A DNA stretch of 64,000 nt from Lewinellaceae bacterium (lineage in GTDB: Bacteria > Bacteroidota > Bacteroidia > Chitinophagales > Saprospiraceae). Of the stretch, positions 54,593-62,770 are shown piece after piece (positions within the stretch are counted from its first letter, which is position 1; each line of letters starts with the position of its first letter). A model generated the notes under the pieces. It worked only from the letters and a program-made list of their open reading frames with translations, did no database searches and had not been told where the DNA came from. The stretch covers positions 1,984,001 through 2,048,000 of the forward strand of contig JACJXW010000004.1 in NCBI GenBank assembly GCA_020636405.1, written 5' to 3'. The position numbers were made by a program, and so were the translations under genes.

Positions 54593-55423
54593 ATGTCGGG
54601 AATGGTTTTTTACAAGACAGACGAAGAAATCGAATTGATCAGGGAGAGTTGCCTGCTGGTATGTAAGGCACTGGCGCACGTAGCGAGCATCATTCGCCCG
54701 GGCATCAGTGGGGCTGAAATCGACAAGGCAGCGGAAGAACTGATCCGCGACCACGGGGCGGCGCCTTCTTTTAAAGGGTACAACGGTTTTCCCGCCACCC
54801 TTTGTGTGTCTGTCAATGAACATGTGGTACATGGTATTCCCTCCCGGGATCAGGTCTTTCAGGATGGCGACCTGGTGTCGGTGGATTGTGGTGCTTACCT
54901 CAATGGCTTCCACGGTGATTCCGCCTATACTTTTCCTCTTGGTGAGGTAGACGAGGCTGTAATGGAATTGTGCCGGGTGACCAACACTTCTCTGTACAAA
55001 GCCATAGATGCGGCCGTGGCCGGCAACCGGCTGGGAGATATCGGATTCGCCGTTCAGCAATACGTAGAACGGGAACACAAATACGGAGTGGTGCGGGAAC
55101 TGGTGGGGCACGGTATTGGCCGCGAGTTGCACGAAGCGCCTGAGGTGCCCAATTATGGTAAACGCGGCCGTGGGCCCGTTCTTAAGGAAGGATTGGTCAT
55201 CGCGATCGAACCAATGGTTAACCTCGGCCGCAAAGAGGTGCGTACCGAAGCGGACGGGTGGACCGTCTATGCCAAAGACCGCAAACCTTCTGCTCACTAC
55301 GAACATACGGTGGCAATTCGAAAAGATCTTACAGAAACCCTTTCCGACCATACCCTCATTGAGCAGGCCATCCGCCAGAATGCCAATGTACAACCGGTGG
55401 AACTGAAGACTGAAACGGCCTGA
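54593..55423 (+). CDS. map: Methionine aminopeptidase, type I
   Basis: This 276-residue enzyme removes the initiator methionine from nascent proteins. Metal ligands are seen in VSVDCGAYLNGFHGDSAYTF (two Asp), GHGIGRELHEAPEVPNYG (His), AIEPMVNLGRKEV (Glu) and YEHTVAI (Glu). It follows secY in the usual place. Confidence 0.97.
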   Translation: MSGMVFYKTDEEIELIRESCLLVCKALAHVASIIRPGISGAEIDKAAEELIRDHGAAPSFKGYNGFPATLCVSVNEHVVHGIPSRDQVFQDGDLVSVDCGAYLNGFHGDSAYTFPLGEVDEAVMELCRVTNTSLYKAIDAAVAGNRLGDIGFAVQQYVEREHKYGVVRELVGHGIGRELHEAPEVPNYGKRGRGPVLKEGLVIAIEPMVNLGRKEVRTEADGWTVYAKDRKPSAHYEHTVAIRKDLTETLSDHTLIEQAIRQNANVQPVELKTETA

Positions 55424-55513
55424 AACCTCTTCCTGTAGTTGAACTGCTGAGGCGAGTTAGGAGTTATTGTATGATTTTTCGCAAAATAAGGATGAAAATA
55501 CGCTAAAAACCCT

Positions 55514-55521
55514 TATCTTTG
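55514..55521 (+). promoter_or_regulatory. Candidate -7 box (TATCTTTG) for infA
   Basis: TATCTTTG matches TAnnTTTG, 19 bases before the infA start. A -33 TTG is not clear. Confidence 0.45.
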
Positions 55522-55539
55522 CACACCGAAATTTAAGCT

Positions 55540-55758
55540 ATGTCTAAAAAGAACTTGATAAAACAGGATGGTGTAATCGAAGAGGCTCTGTCCAACGCTA
55601 TGTTCCGCGTGCGGCTGGAAAATGACCACCAGATTGTGGCTACCATTTCGGGCAAAATGCGCATGAACTACATCCGGATCTTACCGGGAGACAAGGTCGC
55701 GGTCGAAATGTCCCCTTATGATTTATCCAGGGGGCGGATCATATACCGCTACAAGTAA
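55540..55758 (+). CDS. infA: Translation initiation factor IF-1
   Basis: This 72-residue OB-fold protein has KNLIKQDGVIEEALSNAMFRVRLENDHQIVATISGKMRMNYIRILPGDKVAVEMSPYDLSRGRIIYRYK. It blocks the ribosomal A site at initiation. Usual place after map. Confidence 0.98.
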   Translation: MSKKNLIKQDGVIEEALSNAMFRVRLENDHQIVATISGKMRMNYIRILPGDKVAVEMSPYDLSRGRIIYRYK

Positions 55759-55798
55759 CATCAACCTGATTTTAATATTACCTGGAAAAACGACAATC

Positions 55799-55915
55799 AT
55801 GAAAGTTAGAGCTTCCGTAAAGAAACGTTCCACTGATTGCAAGATCGTGAGGAGAAAGGGAAAGATCTACATCATCAATAAGAAAAACCCTAAGTTCAAG
55901 CAGCGTCAGGGTTAG
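55799..55915 (+). CDS. rpmJ: 50S ribosomal protein L36
   Basis: This 38-residue protein has MKVRASVKKRSTDCKIVRRKGKIYIINKKNPKFKQRQG. It has one Cys in place of the usual zinc ligands, so it is the zinc-free type. Its small size means it can be missed by gene callers. Confidence 0.95.
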   Translation: MKVRASVKKRSTDCKIVRRKGKIYIINKKNPKFKQRQG

Positions 55916-55965
55916 TTTTTGCTCCCGTACACTGCTAATTAAAGAAAATTAATAACTAGTTTAAG

Positions 55966-56343
55966 ATGGCTCGTATAGTAGGTGTTGACTTGCCTAGAAA
56001 TAAGCGCGGTGTTGTAAGCCTGACCTATATCTTCGGAATAGGCCCTTCAACTGCCAGCAAGATCCTGTCCAAAGCGGGAATTGAAGAGGACATCAAAGTC
56101 CAGGACTGGTCGGATGAAAACGTCCGGGAGATCACCAGCATCATCACCAATGAGTACAAGGTGGAAGGGGAACTCCGTTCTGAGGTTCAGATGAACATCA
56201 AGCGCCTAATGGACATCGGTTGTTACCGGGGCCTTCGCCACCGTAAGGGCCTGCCGGTCCGGGGGCAGCGTACCCGTACCAACGCCCGTACCCGTAAAGG
56301 TAAGCGTAAGACGGTAGCAAACAAGAAAAAGGCAACGAAGTAA
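55966..56343 (+). CDS. rpsM: 30S ribosomal protein S13
   Basis: This 125-residue protein has MARIVGVDLPRNKRGVVSLTYIFGIGPSTASKILSKAGI, RGLRHRKGLPVRGQRTRTNARTRKGKRKTVANKKK at the end. Normal place after rpmJ. Confidence 0.98.
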   Translation: MARIVGVDLPRNKRGVVSLTYIFGIGPSTASKILSKAGIEEDIKVQDWSDENVREITSIITNEYKVEGELRSEVQMNIKRLMDIGCYRGLRHRKGLPVRGQRTRTNARTRKGKRKTVANKKKATK

Positions 56344-56421
56344 TCATTTGCGCTGTACACGATGGCCGCCGCCGGCGCGTCATCCGCTGTGGCGACAAAC
56401 TTATAAATCAATCTTTGAGCA

Positions 56422-56826
56422 ATGGCAAAGGGAAGATCATCATCCAAGCAAAAGAAAGTCAAAAAGAGGAATATACGAGTGGATGCCGAAGGTATGGCTT
56501 ACATCAAGGCCACCTTCAACAACATCATTATATCACTGACCAACAAGAAAGGCCAGGTTATCTCCTGGTCATCGGCAGGTAAGGCCGGTTTCCGCGGTTC
56601 TAAGAAGAATACGCCTTACGCCGCCCAGATTGCCGCTGCCGAAGCATCCCGCATAGCTTACGAGGCAGGCCTGCGCACCGCTGAGGTTTTCGTCAAAGGC
56701 CCAGGCTCCGGCCGCGAAGCAGCTATTCGTGCCATCGACGTAGCAGGTATTAAAGTGACGCGCATCAAGGACGTTACGCCCGTTCCGCACAACGGCTGCC
56801 GTCCTCCCAAGCGTAGAAGGGTTTAA
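56422..56826 (+). CDS. rpsK: 30S ribosomal protein S11
   Basis: This 134-residue protein has a basic N-terminal extension (MAKGRSSSKQKKVKKRN), then the S11 core AYIKATFNNIIISLTNKKGQVISWSSAGKAGFRGSKKNTPYAAQ and the end PVPHNGCRPPKRRRV. Confidence 0.98.
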   Translation: MAKGRSSSKQKKVKKRNIRVDAEGMAYIKATFNNIIISLTNKKGQVISWSSAGKAGFRGSKKNTPYAAQIAAAEASRIAYEAGLRTAEVFVKGPGSGREAAIRAIDVAGIKVTRIKDVTPVPHNGCRPPKRRRV

Positions 56827-56849
56827 TTAATAGAAAATAGTTCACTCCA

Positions 56850-57461
56850 ATGGCGAGATATACAGGTCCAAAGACAAAAAAAGCAAGAGCATTCGGCGAG
56901 CCGATCCACGGTTACGATAAGTCGTTCGAACGCAAGAAGTATCCTCCAGGACAACACGGCAATACGCGCCGGAAGAAGCAGAAGTCAGACTATGCACTTC
57001 AGCTGATGGAAAAGCAGAAAGCCAAGTACACCTACGGCGTACTGGAGCGTCAGTTCCGCAACCTGTTCGAAAAAGCCAACAGCAAAACCGGCGTAACCGG
57101 TGAAGTATTGCTTCAGTTCCTGGAAGCACGCCTCGATAATACGGTTTTCCGCCTCGGCCTGGCGCCGACCCGCAGAGCGGCCCGCCAACTGGTAACCCAC
57201 CGCCATATCATTGTCAACGGTGTTCTGACCAACGTGCCTTCTTACGAGCTGCGCCCGGGAGATATCATCTCCGTCCGCGGAAAGTCCCAGGGGCTGCAAG
57301 TCATTAAAGACTGTGTGGGTGGCAAATCCGACGTACGCAAGTTCGCCTGGCTGGAATTCAACCCGGACAAGATGCAGGGCGTTTTCCTGAGCTACCCGGA
57401 ACGCGAACAGATACCGGAGAAGATCAACGAACAGCTGATCGTGGAATTGTACTCCAAGTAA
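56850..57461 (+). CDS. rpsD: 30S ribosomal protein S4
   Basis: This 203-residue protein has the S4 RNA-binding domain (EARLDNTVFRLGLAPTRRAARQLVTHRHIIVNG) and the N-terminal MARYTGPKTKKARAFGE. In other bacteria it represses the alpha operon. It is followed by a strong hairpin. Confidence 0.98.
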   Translation: MARYTGPKTKKARAFGEPIHGYDKSFERKKYPPGQHGNTRRKKQKSDYALQLMEKQKAKYTYGVLERQFRNLFEKANSKTGVTGEVLLQFLEARLDNTVFRLGLAPTRRAARQLVTHRHIIVNGVLTNVPSYELRPGDIISVRGKSQGLQVIKDCVGGKSDVRKFAWLEFNPDKMQGVFLSYPEREQIPEKINEQLIVELYSK

Positions 57462-57468
57462 AAACTAC

Positions 57469-57502
57469 CTTTTGACAGTCCGGGTTACCGGGCTGTCAAA
57501 AG
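57469..57502 (+). promoter_or_regulatory. Strong hairpin between rpsD and rpoA
   Basis: CTTTTGACAG (57469-57478) pairs with CTGTCAAAAG (57493-57502), and an inner CCGG/CCGG stem surrounds GTTA; the total is about 15 bp with one wobble. No T run follows. It may be a processing or repressor site for rpoA expression. Confidence 0.65.
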
Positions 57503-57678
57503 CCATTTAATAAGGGCCGGAATAACCAGTGAATAAAGGGCGTTCTGGCCGGCAGCAACATCAACCAGCGGTGGTTGGCTTTCGAATCGGGAGCAGGCCA
57601 CCCTTAGTCGTCTAAAAAAGCGGCTTCTATTTATCCGATTTCATCGGCTTAATTCCTTTCAAAGACACAGTTCAATAT

Positions 57679-58677
57679 ATGAGCATTTTAAATTTCCAGA
57701 AGCCTGATAAGATCGTAATGCAAAAAGCCAATGACTTCGAAGGGCTTTTTGAATTCAAACCACTCGAACCAGGTTTCGGCCAAACCGTCGGCAATTCCCT
57801 CCGCAGAGTACTGCTTTCCTCTCTGGAAGGCTTCGCTATTTCTGCCGTGCGTATTGCCGGTGTTGAACACGAATTTGCTACTATCCGCGGGGTGGTGGAG
57901 GATGTCGTAGAGATCATCCTCAACCTGAAGCAGGTGCGCCTGAAGCAACTGCTGACCGAGGAGGACATTAGCAGCGAAAAGGTCTACCTGACCATCAGCG
58001 GCAAGGAGGAATTCCGCGCCGGGGACATCGAAGAGCACACCAATGTGTTCAAGATCATGAACCCCGACCTGCTGATCTGTCAAATGGAGCCTTTCGTTAA
58101 CCTGGAAATGGAGTTGACCATTACCAAAGGCCGCGGTTACGTTCCGGCAGACGAAAACCTGCCCAAGGACGCACCCATCGGCGTGATCCCGGTCGACGCC
58201 ATCTACACCCCGATCAAAAACGTTGCCTACCGCGTGGAAAATACCCGCGTAGGCCAGCGTACGGACTATGAGAAACTGACCATCGACGTCAAAACCGACG
58301 GCACCATCCACCCGGAAGATGCCATCAAAGAAGCTTCCCGCATCCTGATCCAGCATCTGATGCTGATCACAGACGAGAACATCAAGTTTGACGACGAGAC
58401 CAGCCGCGAAGACAACATCGTGGATGAGCACATTCTCCACATGCGCAAGCTGCTGAAAACTTCGCTCGAAGACCTCGACCTTTCTGTTCGCGCCTACAAC
58501 TGCCTCAAGGCAGCCAAGATCAACACGCTGGCAGAACTGGTCAAATACGATACACACGAACTGCTGAAGTTCCGCAACTTCGGTAAGAAATCTCTGGTCG
58601 AGATCGAAGAACTGCTCCAGGACAAGGGGCTGACCTTCGGTATGGACCTGTCCAAGTACAAACTGGACGAAGAATAG
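57679..58677 (+). CDS. rpoA: RNA polymerase alpha subunit
   Basis: This 332-residue subunit has the N-terminal dimerisation domain (GFGQTVGNSLRRVLLSSLEGFAISAVRI) and the C-terminal DNA-binding domain (LRKLLKTSLEDLDLSVRAYNCLKAAKINTLAELVKYD-like, FRNFGKKSLVEIEELL). It starts after a long 217-base gap holding the hairpin above. Confidence 0.98.
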   Translation: MSILNFQKPDKIVMQKANDFEGLFEFKPLEPGFGQTVGNSLRRVLLSSLEGFAISAVRIAGVEHEFATIRGVVEDVVEIILNLKQVRLKQLLTEEDISSEKVYLTISGKEEFRAGDIEEHTNVFKIMNPDLLICQMEPFVNLEMELTITKGRGYVPADENLPKDAPIGVIPVDAIYTPIKNVAYRVENTRVGQRTDYEKLTIDVKTDGTIHPEDAIKEASRILIQHLMLITDENIKFDDETSREDNIVDEHILHMRKLLKTSLEDLDLSVRAYNCLKAAKINTLAELVKYDTHELLKFRNFGKKSLVEIEELLQDKGLTFGMDLSKYKLDEE

Positions 58678-58683
58678 TCTTTT

Positions 58684-58734
58684 ACGAAAAATTTACCCGT
58701 CCTGACAGATCTTCCGGGCGGGTAAATTTTTCGT
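58684..58734 (+). terminator. Strong hairpin with T-rich end after rpoA
   Basis: A perfect 16-bp stem (58684-58699 with 58719-58734) carries the T run in its right arm. It looks like a Rho-independent terminator between rpoA and rplQ, which are usually co-transcribed, so rplQ may depend on read-through. Confidence 0.65.
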
Positions 58735-58772
58735 TTCAGCAGGCCACCATTGTTAACCCTGCAATAACCATT

Positions 58773-58821
58773 CACTGAGCCCGAACCTGCCTGCGGTTCA
58801 GCGCCCTGTGGCGCGCCAGTG
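58773..58821 (+). ncRNA. Candidate three-way-junction leader before rplQ
   Basis: CACTG (58773-58777) pairs with CAGTG (58817-58821) and encloses two adjacent hairpins: GAACC/GGTTC (58783-58787, 58795-58799) and GCGCC/GGCGC (58801-58805, 58810-58814). rplQ starts 31 bases after it. It could be an autoregulatory site of L17. Confidence 0.5.
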
Positions 58822-58852
58822 AGCCGGTGTTGCGAAGCAGATCCAATTAAAA

Positions 58853-59356
58853 ATGAGACACGGAAAGAAGCTCAACCACCTCGGCCGTAAGTCGGCGCAC
58901 CGCAAAGCGCTGATGCGTAACCTGGCCTCCGCGCTGATCGAACACAAGCGCATCAACACCACTCTTGCTAAAGCCAAAGCGCTGCGTACGTACATCGAAC
59001 CATTGGTTACCAAAGCCAAAGACAATACGACTCACTCTCGTCGCGTAGTGTTCAGCTATCTGCAGAACAAGGACGCCGTAAAGGAGTTATTTGAAGTCGT
59101 TGGCCCCAAAGTTGTAGGCCGCCCGGGCGGTTATGTGCGCGTGATCAAGACCGGATTCCGCCGCGGAGATGCCTCTGAGATGGCAATGATCGAATTGGTT
59201 GACTTCAACGAAATATACACTGCCGGCAAGGGACAGGGCACCGGTGGCCGCAAGCGCCGTCGTCGCGGTGGCAAAGGTGGCGGACAAGGCGCCGCAACCG
59301 CAGCTACTGCCGCTACTGCCGCAACTGCTGTTGCAGCAAGCGAAGAAGAAGAATAA
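58853..59356 (+). CDS. rplQ: 50S ribosomal protein L17
   Basis: This 167-residue protein has MRHGKKLNHLGRKSAHRKALMRNLASALIEHKRINTTLAKAKALRTYIEPL and GPKVVGRPGGYVRVIKTGFRRGDASEMAMIELV. It is longer than usual because of a basic Gly/Arg stretch and an Ala/Thr-repeat tail ending in acidic residues (AATAATAATA, then EEEE). It ends the alpha operon. Confidence 0.97.
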   Translation: MRHGKKLNHLGRKSAHRKALMRNLASALIEHKRINTTLAKAKALRTYIEPLVTKAKDNTTHSRRVVFSYLQNKDAVKELFEVVGPKVVGRPGGYVRVIKTGFRRGDASEMAMIELVDFNEIYTAGKGQGTGGRKRRRRGGKGGGQGAATAATAATAATAVAASEEEE

Positions 59357-59390
59357 GTATCGCCCCCCTTTTGGTGGGAAAATAAGACGT

Positions 59391-59425
59391 AAGGGCGCAT
59401 CCGGAATTCCGGATGCGCCCTTTGC
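59391..59425 (+). terminator. Terminator at the end of the ribosomal cluster
   Basis: AGGGCGCATCCGG and its exact complement surround AATT (59392-59421), and TTT follows. The perfect palindrome closes the alpha operon. Confidence 0.9.
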
Positions 59426-59549
59426 ATTTGGGGCCTGAGAAGAAGATAAGATTATTATTCGATTGCCCTACGCACTGTCTGTGGCGCCAGGGCCCTTCAG
59501 TGCAGGTTTATTCCGATGCCCGCAGACTCCTCTATAGGAAGCTTCCTGC

Positions 59550-59930
59550 TTATACTTTGTTTTCCTTGCCATTCGTCAGCTTCACCGTGTTGCCTTGTAC
59601 TCTTTGGCGAGCCTTTTCCAGTCCGGTTTCCAGCTTTTCGGCAACCTCGTCTACCGTATGTTCAGCAGTGTCGGCCAGTTCGTGGATGGAGGTTTTTACC
59701 TTACCCTTGGTGCTGCTTAACCAGTTTTGCCCATCCTCCATTGCGGTGGAAAGGTTGCTGGACAGTTTCCGGGCATTTTCCTTGGCTATGGCGGAGAGCT
59801 CCTCACTGTATTCGCCGGCCACCTTTGATACATCGGCCCGGAAGGCTTTGCCTTTTTCGGAGTTCAGCCAAAATCCGATAGCGGCGCCCGTCAACAGCCC
59901 CAATCCGAATATTCTTCTTTGCTTGCTCAT
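59550..59930 (-). CDS. YtxH-like small membrane-associated protein
   Basis: This 126-residue protein has an N-terminal glycine-rich hydrophobic segment (RRIFGLGLLTGAAIGFWLNSEKGKAFR), as in YtxH-domain proteins, and a long helical tail (about residues 35-115) with many charged residues. It is thought to be a membrane-tethered stress-type protein. It converges on the ribosomal cluster's terminator. Confidence 0.75.
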   Translation of the reverse strand: MSKQRRIFGLGLLTGAAIGFWLNSEKGKAFRADVSKVAGEYSEELSAIAKENARKLSSNLSTAMEDGQNWLSSTKGKVKTSIHELADTAEHTVDEVAEKLETGLEKARQRVQGNTVKLTNGKENKV

Positions 59931-60229
59931 GATCCTGCTTTATGGTTTAAGAATGTTGGAGAATGCAAGTTTGCCACATTCCCCTATTAATAAAACCCAA
60001 TGGCCAGGGCCTATTGTTCGATCGGTACCCTGTTAAAACTTCTGGTTATCCCCAGGTCATTTTTAAAAAACAGGATAACTATTCAATTATTCGCCGTTCG
60101 CAATTCGCCGTTCGCTAAACGCTGCCTCAAAACCCGGATTTAGGGCAAAGAACTGGTTTCTTGAGCTTGGATTCCTGCAATTTGGGGCATAGTGCTGCGA
60201 ATAGCGAATCGCTAAAAGCGAAATGCGGA

Positions 60230-60505
60230 TAGTTACAAAACAGGCATCCTCCGGATCGGGCAGGGCCATTTTTCGGATGCGCATCACGCGGATCAGCCCG
60301 TCGTACTCGGAAGCGTACCCCAGGTTGAGGCGGGGAAGCTTGAGCGCATCGATCTCCAGCAATACAGGCTGGTATTCCTGAGCGCCGGTGGCGGCCCCGG
60401 TAGAGGCTGTCCAGAGTATGGGTTTCGTCCTCGAGCCAGAAGACAACGGTGGTGTCGGCGCAACCAAGTGCGCCGGCACTCTACAGGGTCATCAATAAAT
60501 ACCAT
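60230..60505 (-). pseudogene. Decayed gene fragment with frame change
   Basis: One frame reads GALGCADTTVVFWLEDETHTLDSLYRG and another continues with PVLLEIDALKLPRLNLGYASEYDGLIRVMRIRKMALPDPEDA, both with coding character. The shift lies near the CGGGGCCGCC stretch around 60396. I do not recognise a family. Confidence 0.4.
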
Positions 60506-60912
60506 TAGTTCCTCAGGAAGCCGCCGACATACAGCCGGTATTGCTTTCGTGCTGCATCATATTCTACTCCGTAAATAGTGGGGTAGTACTTACCTGTTTC
60601 GGGGAATCGATCGGGCTGCAGAATGGGCAGTTGAAACGTCTTTTCCTGCTGGATGAATGCTTTGGTGATCATAGGTTCCAGAAAGGTTACTTCGCCATCA
60701 TAGGAACCGTAAATGAGCACGGAGGTAAAAGCCTCTCCGTTGAAAGGCGATTCGGTAGGGTCGATCCAGTGAGCGCCCATCTGCGGTACGCCGCCGATGT
60801 TGATATAGGGCGCCGGGATGTACCCTTCCGCAACGGGCTTCATAAACTGAACAGTATCCGTTGCCTGAATGCAAGCCCGAGCAACAGTCGGTACAACATT
60901 GGTGATTTCATG
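60505..60912 (-). pseudogene. DUF5602-like protein, frame-shifted at the N-terminus
   Basis: The intact frame (60505-60843) reads YIPAPYINIGGVPQMGAHWIDPTESPFNGEAFTSVLIYGSYDGEVTFLEPMITKAFI, matching the TTHB210/DUF5602 pattern in other Bacteroidota. Upstream, MKSPMLYRLLLGLAFRQ at 60912 looks like a signal start in another frame that stops before joining. A small deletion or frame change would explain both. A shorter product from 60843 is possible. Confidence 0.5.
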
Positions 60913-61043
60913 GTAAGTGATTAAATTTTAAACAAGCTTTTTGTCTGGTCGCTTCCGGTGGGGATATAACCGTGCCCAACACGAGGAAGGCTCCGGAATT
61001 AGTCATTATTCCACGAATCCCCGCCACCGCGTAAAGCTACGTC

Positions 61044-61073
61044 GGATCCCGAATCCCGAATTCCGAATCCCGA
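61044..61073. repeat. ATTCGGG/CCCGAAT word repeat
   Basis: CCCGAAT words are repeated four times just downstream of the hemerythrin-like gene. They match the words at 2343 and 11395. Confidence 0.7.
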
Positions 61074-61083
61074 CCCCCCCCAG

Positions 61084-61773
61084 CTATCCGGCCGCCACCG
61101 CCTTCAGCTCTTTTTCCAGTTGGCCGAAAGCCTTGGTGCCCAGTTTTTCCTTCGCCACTTCCATTACCTGTTGGAAGAAAGGCTCCGGGGCATTGGCCTG
61201 CAGGCCGCTGAGCAACTGCAGGCGTTCATGGGGGGCCTGTGCCGGCAGGATGTACTTCATCCAGGAGAGCATGACGGGGGGCGCAATGCTGCGGATAACC
61301 TGGCCGTGGATCTGCATCATCTCTTCGTCGGTGAAATGCTGCCACATCAGTACTTGCGTTCCTGTTTCTTCCTCCAGCATGTGTTCCAGGTGGCCGGCAT
61401 GGAGGCGGCTTACGCCCTGGTAAAATTCGTAACCCAACCGCCGGGCTTCCTGGCCGGTGACGTCAGCGTCGAGGATATGGCTCAGTTGGGCCAGCAGCTT
61501 ATCCTGCAATTGGTGGAGGTCTTCGTGGTCGGCTTCATCGTGGATCGTGCTGCCGGGAACGCGGGCCTCCAGGGGCGGAAGGATGAAGTTGTTTTCCGAG
61601 GCGGCATGTTCTTCCAGCAGAAGGGCGATCTCCTCGAAAGTTTGCTTCAATTCCCGTACGGCCTCCCGGTCGGCATAATCAATAGACCCCGCCTGAAAGG
61701 ATAGTTGAGCAAGGAAATTGCGGATACCCTTATGAGGGGTGGTGATGAGGGATACTCTGGGTGATGGGTTCAT
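61084..61773 (-). CDS. Hemerythrin-like HHE domain protein
   Basis: This 229-residue protein has the helical pattern of hemerythrin-like domains: TTPHKGIRNFLAQLSF, LLLEEHAASENNFILPPLE, DEADHEDLHQLQDKLLAQL and HLEHMLEEETGTQVLMW, giving the set of His and Glu that bind a di-iron site. Related proteins sense or store oxygen or nitric oxide. The last part (about 150-229) is helical and without known motif. Confidence 0.8.
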   Translation of the reverse strand: MNPSPRVSLITTPHKGIRNFLAQLSFQAGSIDYADREAVRELKQTFEEIALLLEEHAASENNFILPPLEARVPGSTIHDEADHEDLHQLQDKLLAQLSHILDADVTGQEARRLGYEFYQGVSRLHAGHLEHMLEEETGTQVLMWQHFTDEEMMQIHGQVIRSIAPPVMLSWMKYILPAQAPHERLQLLSGLQANAPEPFFQQVMEVAKEKLGTKAFGQLEKELKAVAAG

Positions 61774-61884
61774 GATCGTTGCATTTTTTTTCCTTATAAA
61801 TCCGGAATGTCAGTTAAGGAACCCGGGGTTCAATGGCTGATACGGCGGCTGCCGGCTCAACAATCGAACCCCGAATTCAAAATT

Positions 61885-62355
61885 TTACTTTTTCCGGAAG
61901 GAGGAGGTGAAAGTATAGGTTACGTTTTCTTCGGTGATGATATAGTTGGCCACCAACTCTGTGGCGGCCAGCCTGGAGATCTTCCATTTTTCCGTTTCGC
62001 CTTCATCCGTTATGGCAATAACGGTTTCATTCTCCTGCCAGGCCCAGGCGCCGGTGCGGGTGTCGGGGTCTGCGGCGAAGCACTTTTTGGGGCCTTCGTT
62101 GAAGAGGACTTTGCCATCGCGTTGGAAGGTGGTGAGATCGTCCAGGGCGCAAACCGGGAACAGCGCATAGATATCAGTGATCGGGTTGCCGTCGCCGAAC
62201 CAGTCGTAGGCCGGGCTGACGGTGAGGTCCTGCAGCACCCAGCTGTGGGCAGTGAGCAGGCCGGTCTTATCCGGTGCGCTGTTTTCGTCGTCTTTGTTAC
62301 AGGCGGAAGTGAACAACAGGCTGGCCAGCGCCAGCGTGAACATAAGGTACTTCAT
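61885..62355 (-). CDS. Lipoprotein, lipocalin-like
   Basis: This 156-residue protein opens with a lipoprotein signal (MKYLMFTLALASLLFTSAC). The mature part has LLTAHSWVLQDLTVSPAYDW and AWAWQENETVIAITDEGETEKWKISRLAATELVANYI, the strand pattern of the lipocalin-like lipoproteins common in Bacteroidota. ATG at 62355 was chosen; 62373 adds six residues. Confidence 0.72.
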   Translation of the reverse strand: MKYLMFTLALASLLFTSACNKDDENSAPDKTGLLTAHSWVLQDLTVSPAYDWFGDGNPITDIYALFPVCALDDLTTFQRDGKVLFNEGPKKCFAADPDTRTGAWAWQENETVIAITDEGETEKWKISRLAATELVANYIITEENVTYTFTSSFRKK

Positions 62356-62770
62356 ACGTGGGAAGGTTTTCATGGTTAAAGAGTATGTTGGGGCTTTATC
62401 CTTCGGGCTGAAATCGCCACTTTTTCGCCTACACTGCGTTTCGGAACCGGGCTTCGTAGTGCCGCTATGATCCCGAACCCGCGCCTTGTTTAAGCAAAAA
62501 ATTGACCGATTTCATCACCCAAAACAAATCCCCAACATACTCCAAGAAAAAAATCAGAGCGGGTCGATGTCTGAGCGATAAAGGTTGAATTTTTCCTCAT
62601 TGGACAGAGGGTAGGGGAGGCGGGTGGCAGTTTTCTATACTTTTTTTCGTTTTTCAGGTATTCTTGCCGCACTGTCCGGGAAGGATGGGAATGGATGTTT
62701 TGCAATATTTTCCCCGATTTACTCCTTAATACTAAGTACCTTTCCAGATAGAATAACAAAACCAAGGATC
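62356..62770. other. Intergenic stretch without recognised gene
   Basis: About 415 bases between divergent genes. No coding frame or RNA is supported; the region near 62739 has TACCTTTC, close to a -7 box but lacking the final G. Confidence 0.4.

Noticed and set aside
59199..59438. Frame rich in alanine/leucine repeats over the rplQ end
   Set aside because: It is a shifted reading of the L17 repeat tail and the terminator.
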